Shown piece after piece: positions 1 to 26,183 of a stretch of 64,000 nucleotides of DNA (its first letter is position 1; every line of letters starts with the position of its first letter). The position numbers and the translations under genes were made by a program. The DNA is from Lepturacanthus savala (Eukaryota > Chordata > Actinopteri > Scombriformes > Trichiuridae), in assembly GCA_030544235.1 (NCBI GenBank), contig CM060475.1, positions 9,111,909 through 9,175,908 on the forward strand, read 5' to 3'. The notes below the pieces were generated by a model that saw nothing but the letters and a program-made list of their open reading frames with translations, ran no database searches and had not been told where the DNA came from.

Positions 1-43
1 TAATATAATAGATGAGATGATAAATAAATGACCTGCTTTCCAC

Positions 44-3000
44 CTGTGGAACAGAACCAGCATCAGGACGACGGCCAGCAGGGACACGAACACCGTGAGG
101 CCAGAGTTGATCCTCAGACCCTCTGCACTTCCTGTGGAGAGGAAAGAAAGTTTAGACAGTGAGGCGTTGCCATGGAGTTTAGACAGTGAGGCGTTGCCAT
201 GGAGTTTAGACAGTGAGGCGTTGCCGTGGAGTTTAGACAGTGAGGCGTTGCCATGGAGGTTAGACAGTGAGGCGTTGCCGTGGAGTTTAGACAGTGAGGC
301 GTTGCCGTGGAGTTTAGACAGTGAGGCGTTGCCGTGGAGGTTAGACAGTGAGGCGTTGCCGTGGAGTTTAGACAGTGAGGCGTTGCCGTGGAGTTTAGAC
401 AGTGAGGCGTTGCCGTGGAGTTTAGACAGTGAGGCGTTGCCGTGGAGTTTAGACAGTGAGGCGTTGCCGTGGAGTTTAGACAGTGAGGCGTTGCCGTGGA
501 GTTTAGACAGTGAGGCGTTGCCATGGAAGTTAGACAGTGAGGCGTTGCCATGGAGGTTAGACAGTGAGGCGTTGCCATGGAGGTTAGACAGTGAGGCGTT
601 GCCGTGGAGTTTAGACAGTGAGGCGTTGCCATGGAGGTTAGACAGTGAGGCGTTGCCGTGGAGTTTAGACAGTGAGGCGTTGCCGTGGAGTTTAGACAGT
701 GAGGCGTTGCCATGGAGGTTAGACAGTGAGGCGTTGCCATGGAGGTTAGACAGTGAGGCGTTGCCGTGGAGTTTAGACAGTGAGGCGTTGCCGTGGAGTT
801 TAGACAGTGAGGCGTTGCCGTGGAGTTTAGACAGTGAGGCGTTGCCGTGGAGTTTAGACAGTGAGGCGTTGCCGTGGAGTTTAGACAGTGAGGCGTTGCC
901 GTGGAGTTTAGACAGTGAGGCGTTGCCGTGGAGTTTAGACAGTGAGGCGTTGCCATGGAGGTTAGACAGTGAGGCGTTGCCGTGGAGGTTAGACAGTGAG
1001 GCGTTGCCATGGAGGTTAGACAGTGAGGCGTTGCCGTGGAGGTTAGACGGTGAGGCGTTGCCGTGGAGTTTAGACAGTGAGGCGTTGCCGTGGAGTTTAG
1101 ACGGTGAGGCGTTGCCATGAAGTTTAGACAGTGAGGCGTTGCCATGGAGTTTAGACGGTGAGGCGTTGCCGTGGAGTTTAGACGGTGAGGCGTTGCCGTG
1201 GAGTTTAGACGGTGAGGCGTTGCCGTGGAGTTTAGACGGTGAGGCGTTGCCGTGGAGTTTAGACGGTGAGGCGTTGCCGTGGAGTTTAGACGGTGAGGCG
1301 TTGCCGTGGAGTTTAGACGGTGAGGCGTTGCCATGGAGTTTAGACAGTGAGGCGTTGCCTTGGAGTTTAGACAGTGAGGCGTTGCCGTGGAGTTTAGACA
1401 GTGAGGCGTTGCCGTGGAGTTTAGACAGTGAGGCGTTGCCGTGGAGTTTAGACAGTGAGGCGTTGCCTTGGAGTTTAGACAGTGAGGCGTTGCCGTGGAG
1501 TTTAGACAGTGAGGCGTTGCCGTGGAGTTTAGACGGTGAGGCGTTGCCGTGGAGTTTAGACGGTGAGGCGTTGCCATGAAGTTTAGACGGTGAGGCGTTG
1601 CCATGGAGTTTAGACGGTGAGGCGTTGCCGTGGAGTTTAGACGGTGAGGCGTTGCCGTGGAGTTTAGACGGTGAGGCGTTGCCGTGGAGTTTAGACGGTG
1701 AGGCGTTGCCGTGGAGTTTAGACGGTGAGGCGTTGCCGTGGAGTTTAGACAGTGAGGCGTTGCCGTGGAGTTTAGACAGTGAGGCGTTGCCGTGGAGTTT
1801 AGACGGTGAGGCGTTGCCGTGGAGTTTAGACGGTGAGGCGTTGCCGTGGAGTTTAGACGGTGAGGCGTTGCCGTGGAGTTTAGACGGTGAGGCGTTGCCG
1901 TGGAGTTTAGACGGTGAGGCGTTGCCGTGGAGTTTAGACGGTGAGGCGTTGCCGTGGAGTTTAGACAGTGAGGCGTTGCCGTGGAGTTTAGACAGTGAGG
2001 CGTTGCCATGGAGTTTAGACGGTGAGGCGTTGCCGTGGAGTTTAGACGGTGAGGCGTTGCCGTGGAGTTTAGACGGTGAGGCGTTGCCGTGGAGTTTAGA
2101 CAGTGAGGCGTTGCCGTGGAGTTTAGACAGTGAGGCGTTGCCATGGAGTTTAGACAGTGAGGCGTTGCCGTGGAGTTTAGACAGTGAGGCGTTGCCATGG
2201 AGTTTAGACGGTGAGGCGTTGCCATGGAGTTTAGACGGTGATGCGTTGCCGTGGTAACTCACCGTCGTGTGTATTGAAGGGGTTGGGGATGGGTTTACTG
2301 ATGTGGATGCTGACTGGGTTCTGCAGCTCACAGCTGAACTGATCGATACCAGAGTTATCGTCCTGGAATCAGAGAAAAACAAACTTTAGAACATGTCGCT
2401 GCTGCTTTATGGACGAAAATTAGTACATGTGTAAATAAAATGTGTAAATGATGATTTAAAATTTAAAAAAAAGACGACGAATCGATTCATTTCCAACTAT
2501 TTTGATAATTCATTCGTAGATTTGAGTCGTTTTTTTAAGAAGAAAATGTCTAAATTCTCTTGTACCAAAATCTATCAAAATGATTTTATTATAAAACTTT
2601 ATTTAAATAGTTTTTGTCTTTTCAACATTTTAAATAATCTATTAACCTGAATTTAACACCATAATTTAAAGCTGCAACGTTTTGTTAATTAATCAATTAG
2701 TTGCCAGGTGTTAAATTAAATTAAATACCAAACTGTTAATTCATTGGAGTCATTTTTATTAGAACTATTTTAATAATTGATGAATTAATGAGTCATTTAT
2801 TTAGTAGAAAATGTCTAAATTCTCTGGTTCCAGCTTCTCTGCTCTGATTAGTTCCTGGTTTCTTTAATCTTCTATATAAAGAAACTGATGCCTGAAACTT
2901 CACAGGATCTAGAACGGAACCCTGAGGAACCCCACATTTGATATGACATCACTATTTTTATAATTGATTCATGGATTAGAGTCATTTATTCAGTAGAAAA

Positions 3001-5755
3001 TGTGTAAATTCTCTGGTTCCAGCTTCTCTTCTCTGATTATTTCCTGGTTTCTTTAGTCTCTATAATAATAAACTGATGATCTTTGGACTAAAAAAGACAT
3101 TTTAGGTTGAATCTTTAACTTTGGAAACACTGATCCACATTTAATGAACCAAACTACTGATGGATTAATAATTTGACCTCAAGTCTTTAGTTTCTACTCG
3201 TCTGATAAATACCTGAGTTACAGTAACAGTGTCGGTGGTAGATGACGTTGTACTGGAGGAGTTTCCCAGGTTCCAGTTGTAGGTCAAAGGTTCAGCGTCT
3301 TTACTTCCTCCATCACAGACTAAAACACACCACGTCTTCTCTTCATCACACGATGCAGACAGAGTAGGAACAGAGACCGGAGCTGGTGGCGAGAATGAGT
3401 CAGAAAAAAGGTTGAGATTCTGTTTCCTGAACAAATGGCTTCATTCTGATTCATCATCAACCTACAGATGACCACTAGTTCAATGGCCGTGTAGAAATTG
3501 GTGTTAATAGCCGGCGTGTAGCTGCCGCTGTCGTTCCTCATCAGCCCAGTGATGGTCAGCTCTCCGGTCGACGTGTTTAATTTACCACGTTCTGTAAAAC
3601 ATCAACACACGTCCTTATATTATAAACCAGGAAGTAGACAATTGGAAATTGTGAGAGTTGGGTCTGGGCTCTGGGGGTCAGGGGTCGGTGCGTGGGAATT
3701 AATTGCACCGAAACGGCGACATTGTTGCCATGGTTACCACCACGTGGCTAAGGATGCCACATTCAATAAGTTGGGTGAGCGTTGGACAGTTAGATCCAAA
3801 GTTATTAAGGAAAACCCTTGAGCCAATCAGCTTTTAGGAGGCGGGGCCCCGATATAATGCAGGTGGTCCGACATGATCTGAACCAAGTTATATGGTTAAA
3901 GTTATGGAGGAAAAACCAGGAGCCAATCAGCTTTCAGCCTGACATCATGAGCCAATCAGCTTTCAGCCTGACATGGTTACCAGCTGGGCCGTTACCATGG
4001 TGATTCACTGCTCTGATGACATCACTAACCGACAAAATCTGATAGTCAGACAGATAGACAGAAAGTCTAAAAATGGCTGAAACAGCCTGAACTCCTGCTC
4101 ATAAATCAAAAACTGTAAAATATAGAAGGAAAATGATGATATTTTCTGAGAGCTGGCGTTCCCCCGGTCGTACTGATGTCATTTTTATTTCTGTAATTGG
4201 TAAATTGTGAGCACAGGAGCAGGTTAGAAAGTAGGAAGAATTTGAAAATCAAGGAGTTTCAAATTCAAATTTAATATGGGAGCGAATGAGAAGAAAGTAG
4301 TGACCAAGCTGCAGTTGGAGGCTTGTAGCATCAAAACTATCCAACTCTCAGCTTTGTTAGTGACACTGGAGCGATCAGGACGGTCGTGTCTACGTTTTGA
4401 TGTAAAAATCATTGAGGTGTGATGAAAATTCTGGCTGAATCCACAACTTGACATGTTTTTTTCAGAGTCATTTTCTGTCCCTCTCCACTCTAGCGATGAC
4501 ATCACCCACTCTAGCCTCGCGAGGCTCCCATGGCGACTGCGTCACCATAGTAACGGGAGTTTCCTGGCTACACCAGACCCAACTAATCATTGAAGTTAAG
4601 CTACAACGTGACGCTGTACGTTGGAAGTGTCGGTATAATTCGGTGTCGGTTCCGTCCCACTCCGCAGCCAGGTCAGAACCAGCTTTCCAACGGATCGACG
4701 TGATTGGACCAGACACCTCAGGAGGCTTGAGGACGACGTCGTCACCAACTTTCATATACAACGGAGGCTCTGGAAGGACAAAATGAAGAAGAACACAGTA
4801 GAAGTAAGGATTTATTGGGATTAGTCCATGTGGATTCACACTGGGAATCACAAGGTTTTATTTCAATTCATATTCAAACTACAGCTGCAACGAACTATTC
4901 TGATAATAGATTCATTTATCAGTTATCGATTAATTGTTTCATTCATTAAATGTGGATCAGTGTCTCTAAAGCTGAAGATTCAACCTAAAATGTCCTTTTT
5001 TTGTCCAAAGATCATCAGTTTATTATTATAGAGACTAAAGAAACCAGGAAATAATCAGAGAAGAGAAGCTGGAACCAGAGAATTTACACATTTTCTACTT
5101 AAAAATGACTCTAATCCATTATTAAAATAGTTGGCGACTAACATAATGGTTCACAACTAATTCATCACAGGTCTAATAAATTACAAAATGCATTATAAAT
5201 ATTAAAATACAACAGAAACGTAGACTCTCCACAATCTCTAACAGTTTTAAATCTCATAATAAAAAAATATATTAAAATGTTAATTTCTATAATTTCTAAT
5301 GATGTCATTTAATAATAATAATGAATCAGAGCGATCAAACCACCTTTTTTACTTTAATTACTTTAAACTCCATTTGTCTGCTAATAAATACTTTTTATTA
5401 GTATTTTTGAGTATTATTAATGTTATTATTATTATAGAGTATTTTTACTGTGGATTTTTTAAAGTTTATTCTTTGTTTACCGTGTTGTTGACTTGTGCCA
5501 TTACCGTAAACAACCTCGTCGCTACTTTTTATCACCGGGTGGGGCCGTGAAAACTGAATCATGAGGAAAAAATGCGGCGTTAACTTCTCGGAGCTCACGT
5601 GAGCTAACGAGCTAACACCTTTGAGGCACGTGCTAAGACACCCCGGTGAATAAAAGGAGGAAAGCCGGAAACTCACCGGCCGCCGCGGACCCGCCGCTCA
5701 GCAGCGATAGAACACACAAACAGGCGAACATCACGGCTCCGACGGGCGGATTCAT
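44..5755 (-). CDS. CD2/SLAM-family Ig receptor, 3' end outside window
   Basis: Exons on the minus strand: 5755-5677 (signal peptide, start MNPPVGAVMF), 4769-4620 and 3591-3466 (together an N-terminal V-type Ig domain), 3382-3213 and 2362-2263 (C2-type domain), 131-44 (transmembrane helix). Phases agree at every junction, giving about 237 residues before the window edge. The V domain has no cysteines, while the second domain has SASCDEEKTWCVLVC and FSCELQNP; a V domain without its disulfide followed by a cysteine-rich C2 domain is the known signature of the CD2/CD48/SLAM group. Residues LNTSTGELTI and RNDSGSYT are the E-F strand region of such a domain. The predicted role is a lymphocyte-surface adhesion or signalling receptor. 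Cytoplasmic exons, and hence any ITSM motifs, lie beyond the left edge, so the exact member cannot be named. The donor after 4620 (GTACAG) is the weakest junction. Confidence 0.75.
149..2255. repeat. 27-bp minisatellite filling an intron
   Basis: About 78 head-to-tail copies of a 27-bp unit with core GACAGTGAGGCGTTGCC. Variants are ACAG/ACGG, GAGTTT/GAGGTT and CCATGG/CCGTGG. The array occupies nearly the whole intron (132-2262) between the second Ig exon and the transmembrane exon of the minus-strand receptor, ending within 10-20 bases of both splice sites. Because 27 is a multiple of three and the unit lacks stops in some frames, long false reading frames appear on both strands. Confidence 0.97.
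2490..3140 (+). repeat. Dispersed repeat, several partial copies
   Basis: The stretch AAATTCTCTGGTTCCAGCTT, followed by text ending near AATAATAAACTGATG, recurs at about 2815-2890 and 3000-3080. It appears reverse-complemented at about 4970-5110 and again at about 16690-16785. It is an interspersed repeat of unknown family inside introns; no coding potential is seen. Confidence 0.6.
3640..4560 (+). repeat. Dispersed repeat, copy 1 (second copy at 53.3-54.2 kb)
   Basis: This intronic segment aligns over roughly 750 bases with 53350-54190. Shared landmarks, in order, are GAGCCAATCAGCTTT (repeated), GGCGGGGCCCCGATAT, GCTGGGCCGTTACCATGG, ATGACATCACTAACCGACAA, ATTTTCTGAGAGCTG and ATGTAAAAATCATTGA. 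Both copies carry short open frames without recognisable domains. It lies between the two V-domain exons of the receptor gene. The family was not identified. Confidence 0.75.
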
Positions 5756-5897
5756 CCCGAATTCTGTCACGGAAAACGGTCAAAAACTAGAGAAAAAAGC
5801 GACTTGTGGAGGGAAACATGTCAAACAATGGCGTCTAAAAGCTGAAAAGGTCAGAAATACTCTGACAAGACGACTGCAGACACTCTAGAAGGACGCT

Positions 5898-5913
5898 GAA
5901 ACTGAAAGTGAAC
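5898..5913 (+). promoter_or_regulatory. Candidate interferon-response (IRF) element
   Basis: GAAACTGAAAGTGAAC fits the IRF consensus GAAA(G/C)(T/C)GAAA(G/C)(T/C). It lies about 145 bases upstream of the start codon of the minus-strand SLAM-like receptor, where a proximal promoter is expected. Interferon control is an inference from the motif alone. Confidence 0.45.
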
Positions 5914-7090
5914 GCCTTTAAAGAATGTGAGGGTCCCCGCCCCACCGGGACACGCCGTTGCGTAATCTCCAAAATCAACTGTTGCATGAATCGTGACGCA
6001 ACAGCTCCATCTGCTGGCGAGAAACTGGTACTACAACCAAAATATAAAATTAAATTAAACCAGTACCCTGCTTTATTTCATTGATTTATACAGTTTATTT
6101 TAAAATAATAATTATTATTAAGAAAAAATAATTAGAATATATATATATATACATAATATATATTTCTTCCTCTTTTTCCTCATTTTTTAGGGAGTTTTTC
6201 CTTGTCTGATGTGAGGGTCAAAGGTCAGAGGATGTTGTGTGTGTGTGTGTATAAACTGTGAAGCCTGTTGAGGCAAATATGTGATTTTGGGCTGAACAAA
6301 TAAAGCTGATTTAACTTGAGCAAACACTTAGTTATTCTTATTTGTTGTTATTTTTATTGTATTATTTATTATTTTCATACTGTTATACTTAATCTGGTTT
6401 TTATCACAATTGTTTTATTCCATATTTTTACCTTTGTTTTGTATTAAACATTCCTTTATGTTTATGTGTATTTTAGCTTTTAATGTTCTTCTATGATTTA
6501 TTGATTTTATTTTTTATTCTATCTATCCAGTGTTTATCCTCTGTGCTGGAGGCTGTTATCAGCTGTGGTTACATTAGAGTATTATATTTATTTATTGACA
6601 GTGCAATAGTTAAAGTTCACTTCAAGCAAATTCAAGCATCGATGTAATTAATATTCATTTTTCCTTTGAGATTAAATTAACTGAACTACTTAATATACTG
6701 TTGTTTTTTGTTGCATGAATGTGCAACAAATGCATAATGGATTCATTATATATGCATAAAATGCCTTGTAATGCAATTTATTTTCTCCCTATGTCCACAT
6801 ATATTTATTTTTCAGCTAATTAAACTATTTAATGTGATAAAATATTGTTTTTACTGTATGGACAGAATCCGCCTCCTCCAGGAAGATTTATACATATATT
6901 TATATATATGTAAATGTAAATATATATTATACATATATTTACCAACGTGTCCTTCATCATAATAAAAGACAGGAAAGGACTTTGGATATTTAACAGATGT
7001 GATAACAGATATTTAACAGATCCGATATAGAAAACAAGTGTTTTCTATATAAAACAAGTGTATAGAAAACAAGTGTTTTCTATATCGGAG
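5914..7090. other. Gene-free AT-rich spacer
   Basis: Between the two Ig-receptor genes. It is mostly AT-rich, with short TATA-type microsatellites near 6140-6160 and 6890-6930. At 7024-7085 there is a small self-complementary stretch built on AGAAAACAAGTGTTTTCT. No coding exon was recognised. Confidence 0.6.
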
Positions 7091-7222
7091 CGCGCAGCCA
7101 ATGAGGACAACCGGGAGAAGGAAGCAGCCAATCACAGGCCACCGGAAGAAGAAGAAAGCAGCCAATCACAGGCCACCGGAAGAAGAAGAAAGCAGCCAAT
7201 CACAGGCCACCGGGAGAAGAAA
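7090..7222 (+). promoter_or_regulatory. Tandem CCAAT/ETS repeat, likely promoter
   Basis: About three and a half copies of a 34-bp unit, each starting GCAGCCAATCACAGGCCACC and continuing into GGAAGAAG. This gives four CCAAT boxes and at least two ACCGGAAG sites, which match the ETS-factor core. The block lies just upstream of the exon at 7269, whose start codon is followed by a signal-peptide-like segment and a splice donor. The position fits a proximal promoter; activity is inferred. Confidence 0.5.
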
Positions 7223-7268
7223 GCGTTTGTTTAAAATTTTCAGCGGTCATGTTGCGTCTGTTTTAATA

Positions 7269-7323
7269 ATGAAGTTCACAGTTTTATATTTAATTTTTGT
7301 GGTGGTGGAGTCATTTAAAAAAG
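7269..7323 (+). pseudogene. Duplicate copy of the CD200-like first exon
   Basis: Encodes MKFTVLYLIFVVVESFKKG up to a GGTAAGAA donor. This matches the first coding exon of the gene downstream (MKLKFLYFLFVVESFPKG, donor GGTAAGAA), and the flanking bases TTTAATAATGAAGTT are shared. No second set of Ig exons follows before 8137. It is therefore either an alternative first exon that could splice to the V exon at 8810 in the same phase, or a leftover of a local duplication. Confidence 0.6.
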
Positions 7324-8136
7324 GTAAGAACGAGAAAAAAGATTATACGACAATAATGATATATTATATTACGTTACTGATATATTACGTTACTGATATA
7401 TTACGTTACTGATATATTATAATACGTTACTGCGATGCACTGTTGACTTTGAACGTATTATACAATGAAATACTTGCTGTCCACGTGAATGCTGTATCAA
7501 TAAGTATAAAATAAGGTATTAAAGTTAAAATAATATATAGAATAATATAAAGATAAACTATTAGTAGACAGATGATGTTCAGATATTTACAAGTTACGTG
7601 CAAGGAATGAGCAGAATGAATAGTGCAAAAGTCAATAAACGGTTAAACGTCAATTTCAACGGAGACGTTATATATTTTCCAAAATCTAGACTAACTAAAC
7701 TATTATAAGGATGATAAATCTATTAAAAACACGTATGCAGATAAAAAAAAACTATGAAAAAAAAAAGCATGTGCAAAGCTGCTAAGCTTTCATTCCGACC
7801 AATCAGAGAACACGTCACGTCACACAAAATATCTGACCAATCAGTGAAGGGGATGTTACCACGTGACTTGTGTTGATGACTTTTAGTTCATTTCACCAAC
7901 TGACCCGGACCAGGACAAATGGCGTCGTGCGAAAATGAACCGAAACGGCCTCAAAATACAACAATATATAGTATTTTATTACCTCGGTCCGGACCAAATG
8001 AACCGAACTACACATATAAAAACACCCGAAGAAAAAAAAATATACCGTATCTTAGCAACGCCGACCAGCAGAGGGCGGTAACATGAAGCTAACGGAAACC
8101 GGAAACCCCTCAGATTTGTTGCCGTTGGCTTTAATA

Positions 8137-12298
<4,162 letters not shown>

Positions 12299-12779
12299 GT
12301 AAGATAAATTATAATAATTCATTTGTTCAGAAAATCATTAGTCTTCTCCTTCATTTGGTGAATGATTCAGAATTAAACTCAGAATATTTGGCAGCATCTT
12401 CTTAAATAGAAAAAATGTTAAAATGCAAAAATAAAGTCACGTTAGAGCTTCACTTGAAGACTTTAGAAATGTTGGTTCCTAAACATCTGTCATAATCAGC
12501 ATCAGTTATTTTCATTATTAATTTTTTATATATTACTGATTAATTTCTATATTGTAATCATGTGGAAATTAACTGTCTTGTTTTTAATCTGAAGATGCAA
12601 AACTCCTTTAATGAAGTCGGAGAACGAGCAGCTCAGATATCGATCATCGAATAAAAAACCTCCAGAAGAGAAAAATACACAAGAACCAACATCTGCTGCT
12701 GCAAGAAGGAAACTAAACCTGTAGTTTCTAGAAAATCAGACTATAAACAACGATTTAAGATGATATAAGATGAACATCT

Positions 12780-12960
12780 GTCATCTGATATCATCTGATA
12801 TCATCTGATATCTGATATCATCTTATATCATCTGATATCATCTGATATCATCTGATATCATCTTATATCATCTTATATCATCTGATATCATCTGATATCA
12901 TCTGATATCATCTGATATCATCTTATATCATCTTATATCATCTCATATCATCTCATCTGA
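12780..12960. repeat. 10-bp ATCATCTGAT tandem repeat
   Basis: About 18 tandem copies alternating ATCATCTGAT and ATCATCTTAT, with one irregular copy. It is palindrome-poor and purely tandem, downstream of the CD200-like coding region. Confidence 0.9.
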
Positions 12961-13701
12961 TGTAAAACTATAAACTCACTACGTTTATAAAACTGACATA
13001 TATGTTGTTTATCCCTCACACTGTTAATGTGCTTCTGTTTCTTGTTTTTCTTTACTTTTCTTTTTTAACAGAACTTTAAAATGTATTTTTTTTTATTTTT
13101 GCCATTTTTTTTTTACTTCAAGTTGTCTTTTTAGTTCATATATGGACTTTTTTATTCTCTAATTCTGACTTTTTATCTTCCATCTATTCTTTGAAAAACC
13201 TGAAATAAGTCAAACTCTCTGCTCATCTCACAGATGTAAAGTGTTTTAAACTTATTGAGCTTTTAAAGCAACATGTTTAGATTATTTTGTCTTTTGTACT
13301 GTTTGCTGCTGTTATAATAATTATACCAAAGATGAATTTACACTGGATGTATATTATTTTTCTACTGATGCAGATTTTCTAAGATCTAAAAACAAATGTT
13401 TGATGTTGACATGAATATTTTCTTATAATTATAAAATGATGAATCAAACATTAAAGGAGTCAATTAAAGCTGTGTTTGTATTTTTTTATGGTAAAAGTGT
13501 ATTTCCTTCATCTCCAGACAGAAAAGTGTCCACAGATGTTTTTCTTCATATTTAAGATGAAATAAATCTTTGAATATTAATCTTTGTTTATGTCACATGC
13601 ACTAAATTATCATGTGTTATTTAAACCAAACGTAATATATTAAAAAATGATCAAACCATACAGAATGTAATATATGATAAGCTATTTTTTTAATATCCCG
13701 G

Positions 13702-13775
13702 CATTAAAGGGGGTTTTATTTTGAAGGGCGTATAATTTATGAGGTCACATGACCAGGATATCCTGTGACGTCAGC
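13702..13775 (+). repeat. TTTTATTTTGAAGG dispersed repeat
   Basis: Contains GGTTTTATTTTGAAGGGCG, then TTTATGAGGTCACATGACC, then AGGATATCC. This is the core of an element found many times to the right of this point; see the finding on its copy number. Confidence 0.8.
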
Positions 13776-14411
13776 ATCGTCTCACAACAACGTCTTTTAT
13801 TCTGAATTTTGGACAATTTTTTACCAAATTAAAACCTGAACTCACTCTCTGAGGTAAGTAAACTGTTATTTAAACATTTAATTTAATTTTGATATAAAGT
13901 TTTTTTTCTAATAAGCTAAAATAGTTTAGTTTCAATGTCAACAATATGTAAATATATAAAATTCCCATTGACTTACATAGTATCAAAGTATTTTCTTACG
14001 TATATATTTAACTATATCTATTATTTAGTCCATTTTAAGTCATAAAACACTCATATTTGTCACTTTCCTGTGTTTTCTTTAAAGTTTGACATCTGTAACA
14101 AGGTCCTTTTGTCGTATTAATCAACAAAAATCATCTTAATATAACTTTACATCAAACTTCTCTGTGTCTCCACTGATTTAAATGGGGGAGTGTCGTTAAT
14201 CTGGTTCATAGTTGTTTTATCATCTAATCTTGTCACTTTTCTTATTTTGGACATAAAAATAACATCAAATAAACTGAAGAGGAAAAGTTAATATTGTTTG
14301 TTGTTTATTGCAGTTTTAAATAAAGTTGTACTAACTAATAAAGACGAATGGAAACTGTTGTTTTTTGTCTTTTTTTCATTTTACTGTGTATAAACTGACA
14401 ATCAGAGCATT

Positions 14412-23874
<9,463 letters not shown>

Positions 23875-24770
23875 CCTGGGCCAGAGGCTCCACAGTTTAA
23901 ATGAAGCTTGTCCTGTTGCTTCTGTGGCTTTTTACTGGTGTTGAAATGTTCTGAAACCAAAGTGTTGCAGCAATTATTACAAACATCAACGGCTGAAACC
24001 GTTTTATCACACAGCCGTCAAAAAGATGAAAAAAGATGAAAAAAGATGAAACCCATGTTGATTTTTTGGTATAAAACGTTTTTATTGTCTTTGAATTATC
24101 TGCAAAAAAAGGAGTTCATACCACTTTAATTAATTGAAGAATATATTCGTATATATTGGACATTTCTTATAGAAAACATAAAAAAATCTTCTAAATACAA
24201 TATGGTAAATATCAGAGGGATAAATATATCAGCTCATTATGGAATTATTATAATATTAAATGTATTTTTGATTAATTAATTTCCTAATTATTTAAAACTG
24301 AAATATTTATTCATTTTATATATAATACTACTATATATACTATTACTGCAGTGACATCTAGTGGTCATCATCTAGAATCACAGCAAGATAAATTACTGAA
24401 ATTATTAAATTATTAGATAAATTCCTAGAATAAAGTATTTATCTATTTTTATTATTTTCTATAATATATATATAAATATAAATTAATTAAATAAATTTAA
24501 ATAAAATTAAATTATTAGATAAATTACTAAAATGGCTAAATTACATCATATAAATTACTAAATAAATAGGTAAATTATACATAGTAAATAAATAGTTAAA
24601 ATACAGATAAGTAAATAAACATTTAAAATATTGTAATTTATTTTGTTCCTAAACATTTTTAAAGTAAACTTTTATTGTGAAAATGGCGGATATAAAAGGC
24701 CTGTCATTTTGAATAAACTTTATTATTAAATATTAGTTTTACGGCCTTGTTTTTGACTTTCTGAACAGGA
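23875..24770. other. Spacer between the P450 and IRS-like genes
   Basis: This is the upstream region of the minus-strand P450, AT-rich beyond about 24.1 kb. No TATA box or coding exon was recognised. The two genes are divergently transcribed, with about 0.9 kb between the P450 start codon and the presumed IRS-like leader exon. Confidence 0.5.
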
Positions 24771-24779
24771 AGTTGTTTT

Positions 24780-24964
24780 CTCCGTTTTTTCCGAGGCGCT
24801 CCTGAAGGCCTCACTGATTGGCGCACCTGAGCGGACGCTGTTAGCACAAAGTTAGCACAAAGTTAGCGCGATGCTTCTGAATCGTCTGGAATGAAACCTG
24901 CGGTGAAAAGGAGGAGACTATGCGCATATTTTTAGCCGCAGTGTTTCAGAGCCGCCAGTCTCAC
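24780..24964 (+). promoter_or_regulatory. Candidate promoter and 5' leader exon of IRS-like gene
   Basis: A GC-richer, CpG-containing block ending in CTCACGTGAGT, which offers a consensus splice donor (GT at 24965). The start codon at 26184 lies just after a TGTTTTCCAG acceptor at 26160, so an untranslated first exon is expected upstream, and this is the best candidate. The intervening 1.2 kb is AT-rich and shows nothing else. Confidence 0.4.
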
Positions 24965-26183
24965 GTGAGTTTTATTGGCGTGATTTTTGTCTTAACGTTG
25001 CGGGTTAACGCGACATAGCATCAACTGTTTTAGCTAGTTAGCTTAGCTAGTTAATTATCTGTCAACCAATCAGCCGTAGTCTTTAATGAGACTTCTTTTA
25101 ATTTAAATATTAAATATTTTACACTTTCCCTGGATTTTATTTGTCGTTATAATTAATCTAACATTTATTTGTGGTTTTAAGCGTCTTAATGGGTGATAAT
25201 AACATTTATAAATACACTTATAAAGGTTTATTATTATAAATACATTTATATTACATTTTAAAATAAATATATGTATTTGGATTATTAAAATTAAGCTCTA
25301 ATTGTTTTGCATTACAAGCGAAAACTATAGAATTTAACAGTAAAACTGAATAAATAGTTAATTTAATTAAAATATAAGACCATTGGATAATACAGGAATA
25401 TTTCTTCTCCATACGTTTTATATTATTTAATATTCTGGAAGATATTAAGATGAAGATTGGATAGTTGTGACGTCACAACCTCAACGTTCATTCTTAACAC
25501 ATTTGTCTAGATTTTCTCTGATTATATCTGATTATCTAAAAAATATTAGTTATTGTTCAACAATAAAAAAATAAGTGTACATCTAATGAATATATAAGCA
25601 ATTGATGTATTTTTAAATAAAGTTTTATGGCCCAGGTGAATAAGATATTCTATTATAATAAATGATAGTAGCAACAATTCATTGTTAGTTTTATTCTCTA
25701 ATAAATAAATGTAGAATTTAATGATCAGTGACAAGATGAAAAAGTCCAAAACTTTATTCATCAGGTCTTTAAATATAAATCATGTTGGTTTATTCTTATT
25801 TAAAAGTCCATTTGCATAATTTGTTTGTGCAAAAATCATGATTTTATGCAAATTTTTCGACATGAAATGTCAAATAGTGTAACTGAAAAACTAAAAAGAA
25901 TCATCAGTTTTAAATATATCATCCAACTAGAATAAAAACTAGTTGATATCATGTGTTTTTAATATTTTAAACCTTTTTAATACAGTTTAAAGTATCTGGT
26001 GTTAAGTTTTCAGAGTTACTGACTCTATTTATACAGATTTAACTGACCCTATTATAACTTTTATTTCTATTACAACATAATAATTTGTCAGAATTCATTT
26101 TTTAGCAGCTTTTATTGTGTTAAATGTTAATTCCTCCTCTTTTCTCTGAGTGTTTTCCAGGTTTTCAGCTATAAATAACAGCG

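Larger units (their letters stand above)
12299..14300. other. 3' flank of CD200-like gene and intergenic DNA
   Basis: Follows the stop codon. It probably includes the 3' untranslated region; an AATAAA occurs at 12650 and others lie farther on. A 10-bp ATCATCTGAT/ATCATCTTAT tandem repeat sits at 12780-12960. The remainder is AT-rich, with one copy of the TTTTATTTTGAAGG dispersed repeat near 13.7 kb. No coding exon was seen. Confidence 0.5.

Noticed and set aside
114..2257. Long open frames on both strands across the 27-bp minisatellite
   Set aside because: They are translations of a tandem repeat whose unit is a multiple of three without stops; the region is an intron between two in-phase Ig exons.
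3549..4003. Short open frames in the CCAATC-containing repeat as a gene
   Set aside because: They fall inside a dispersed repeat and show no domain; the second copy does not keep the frames.
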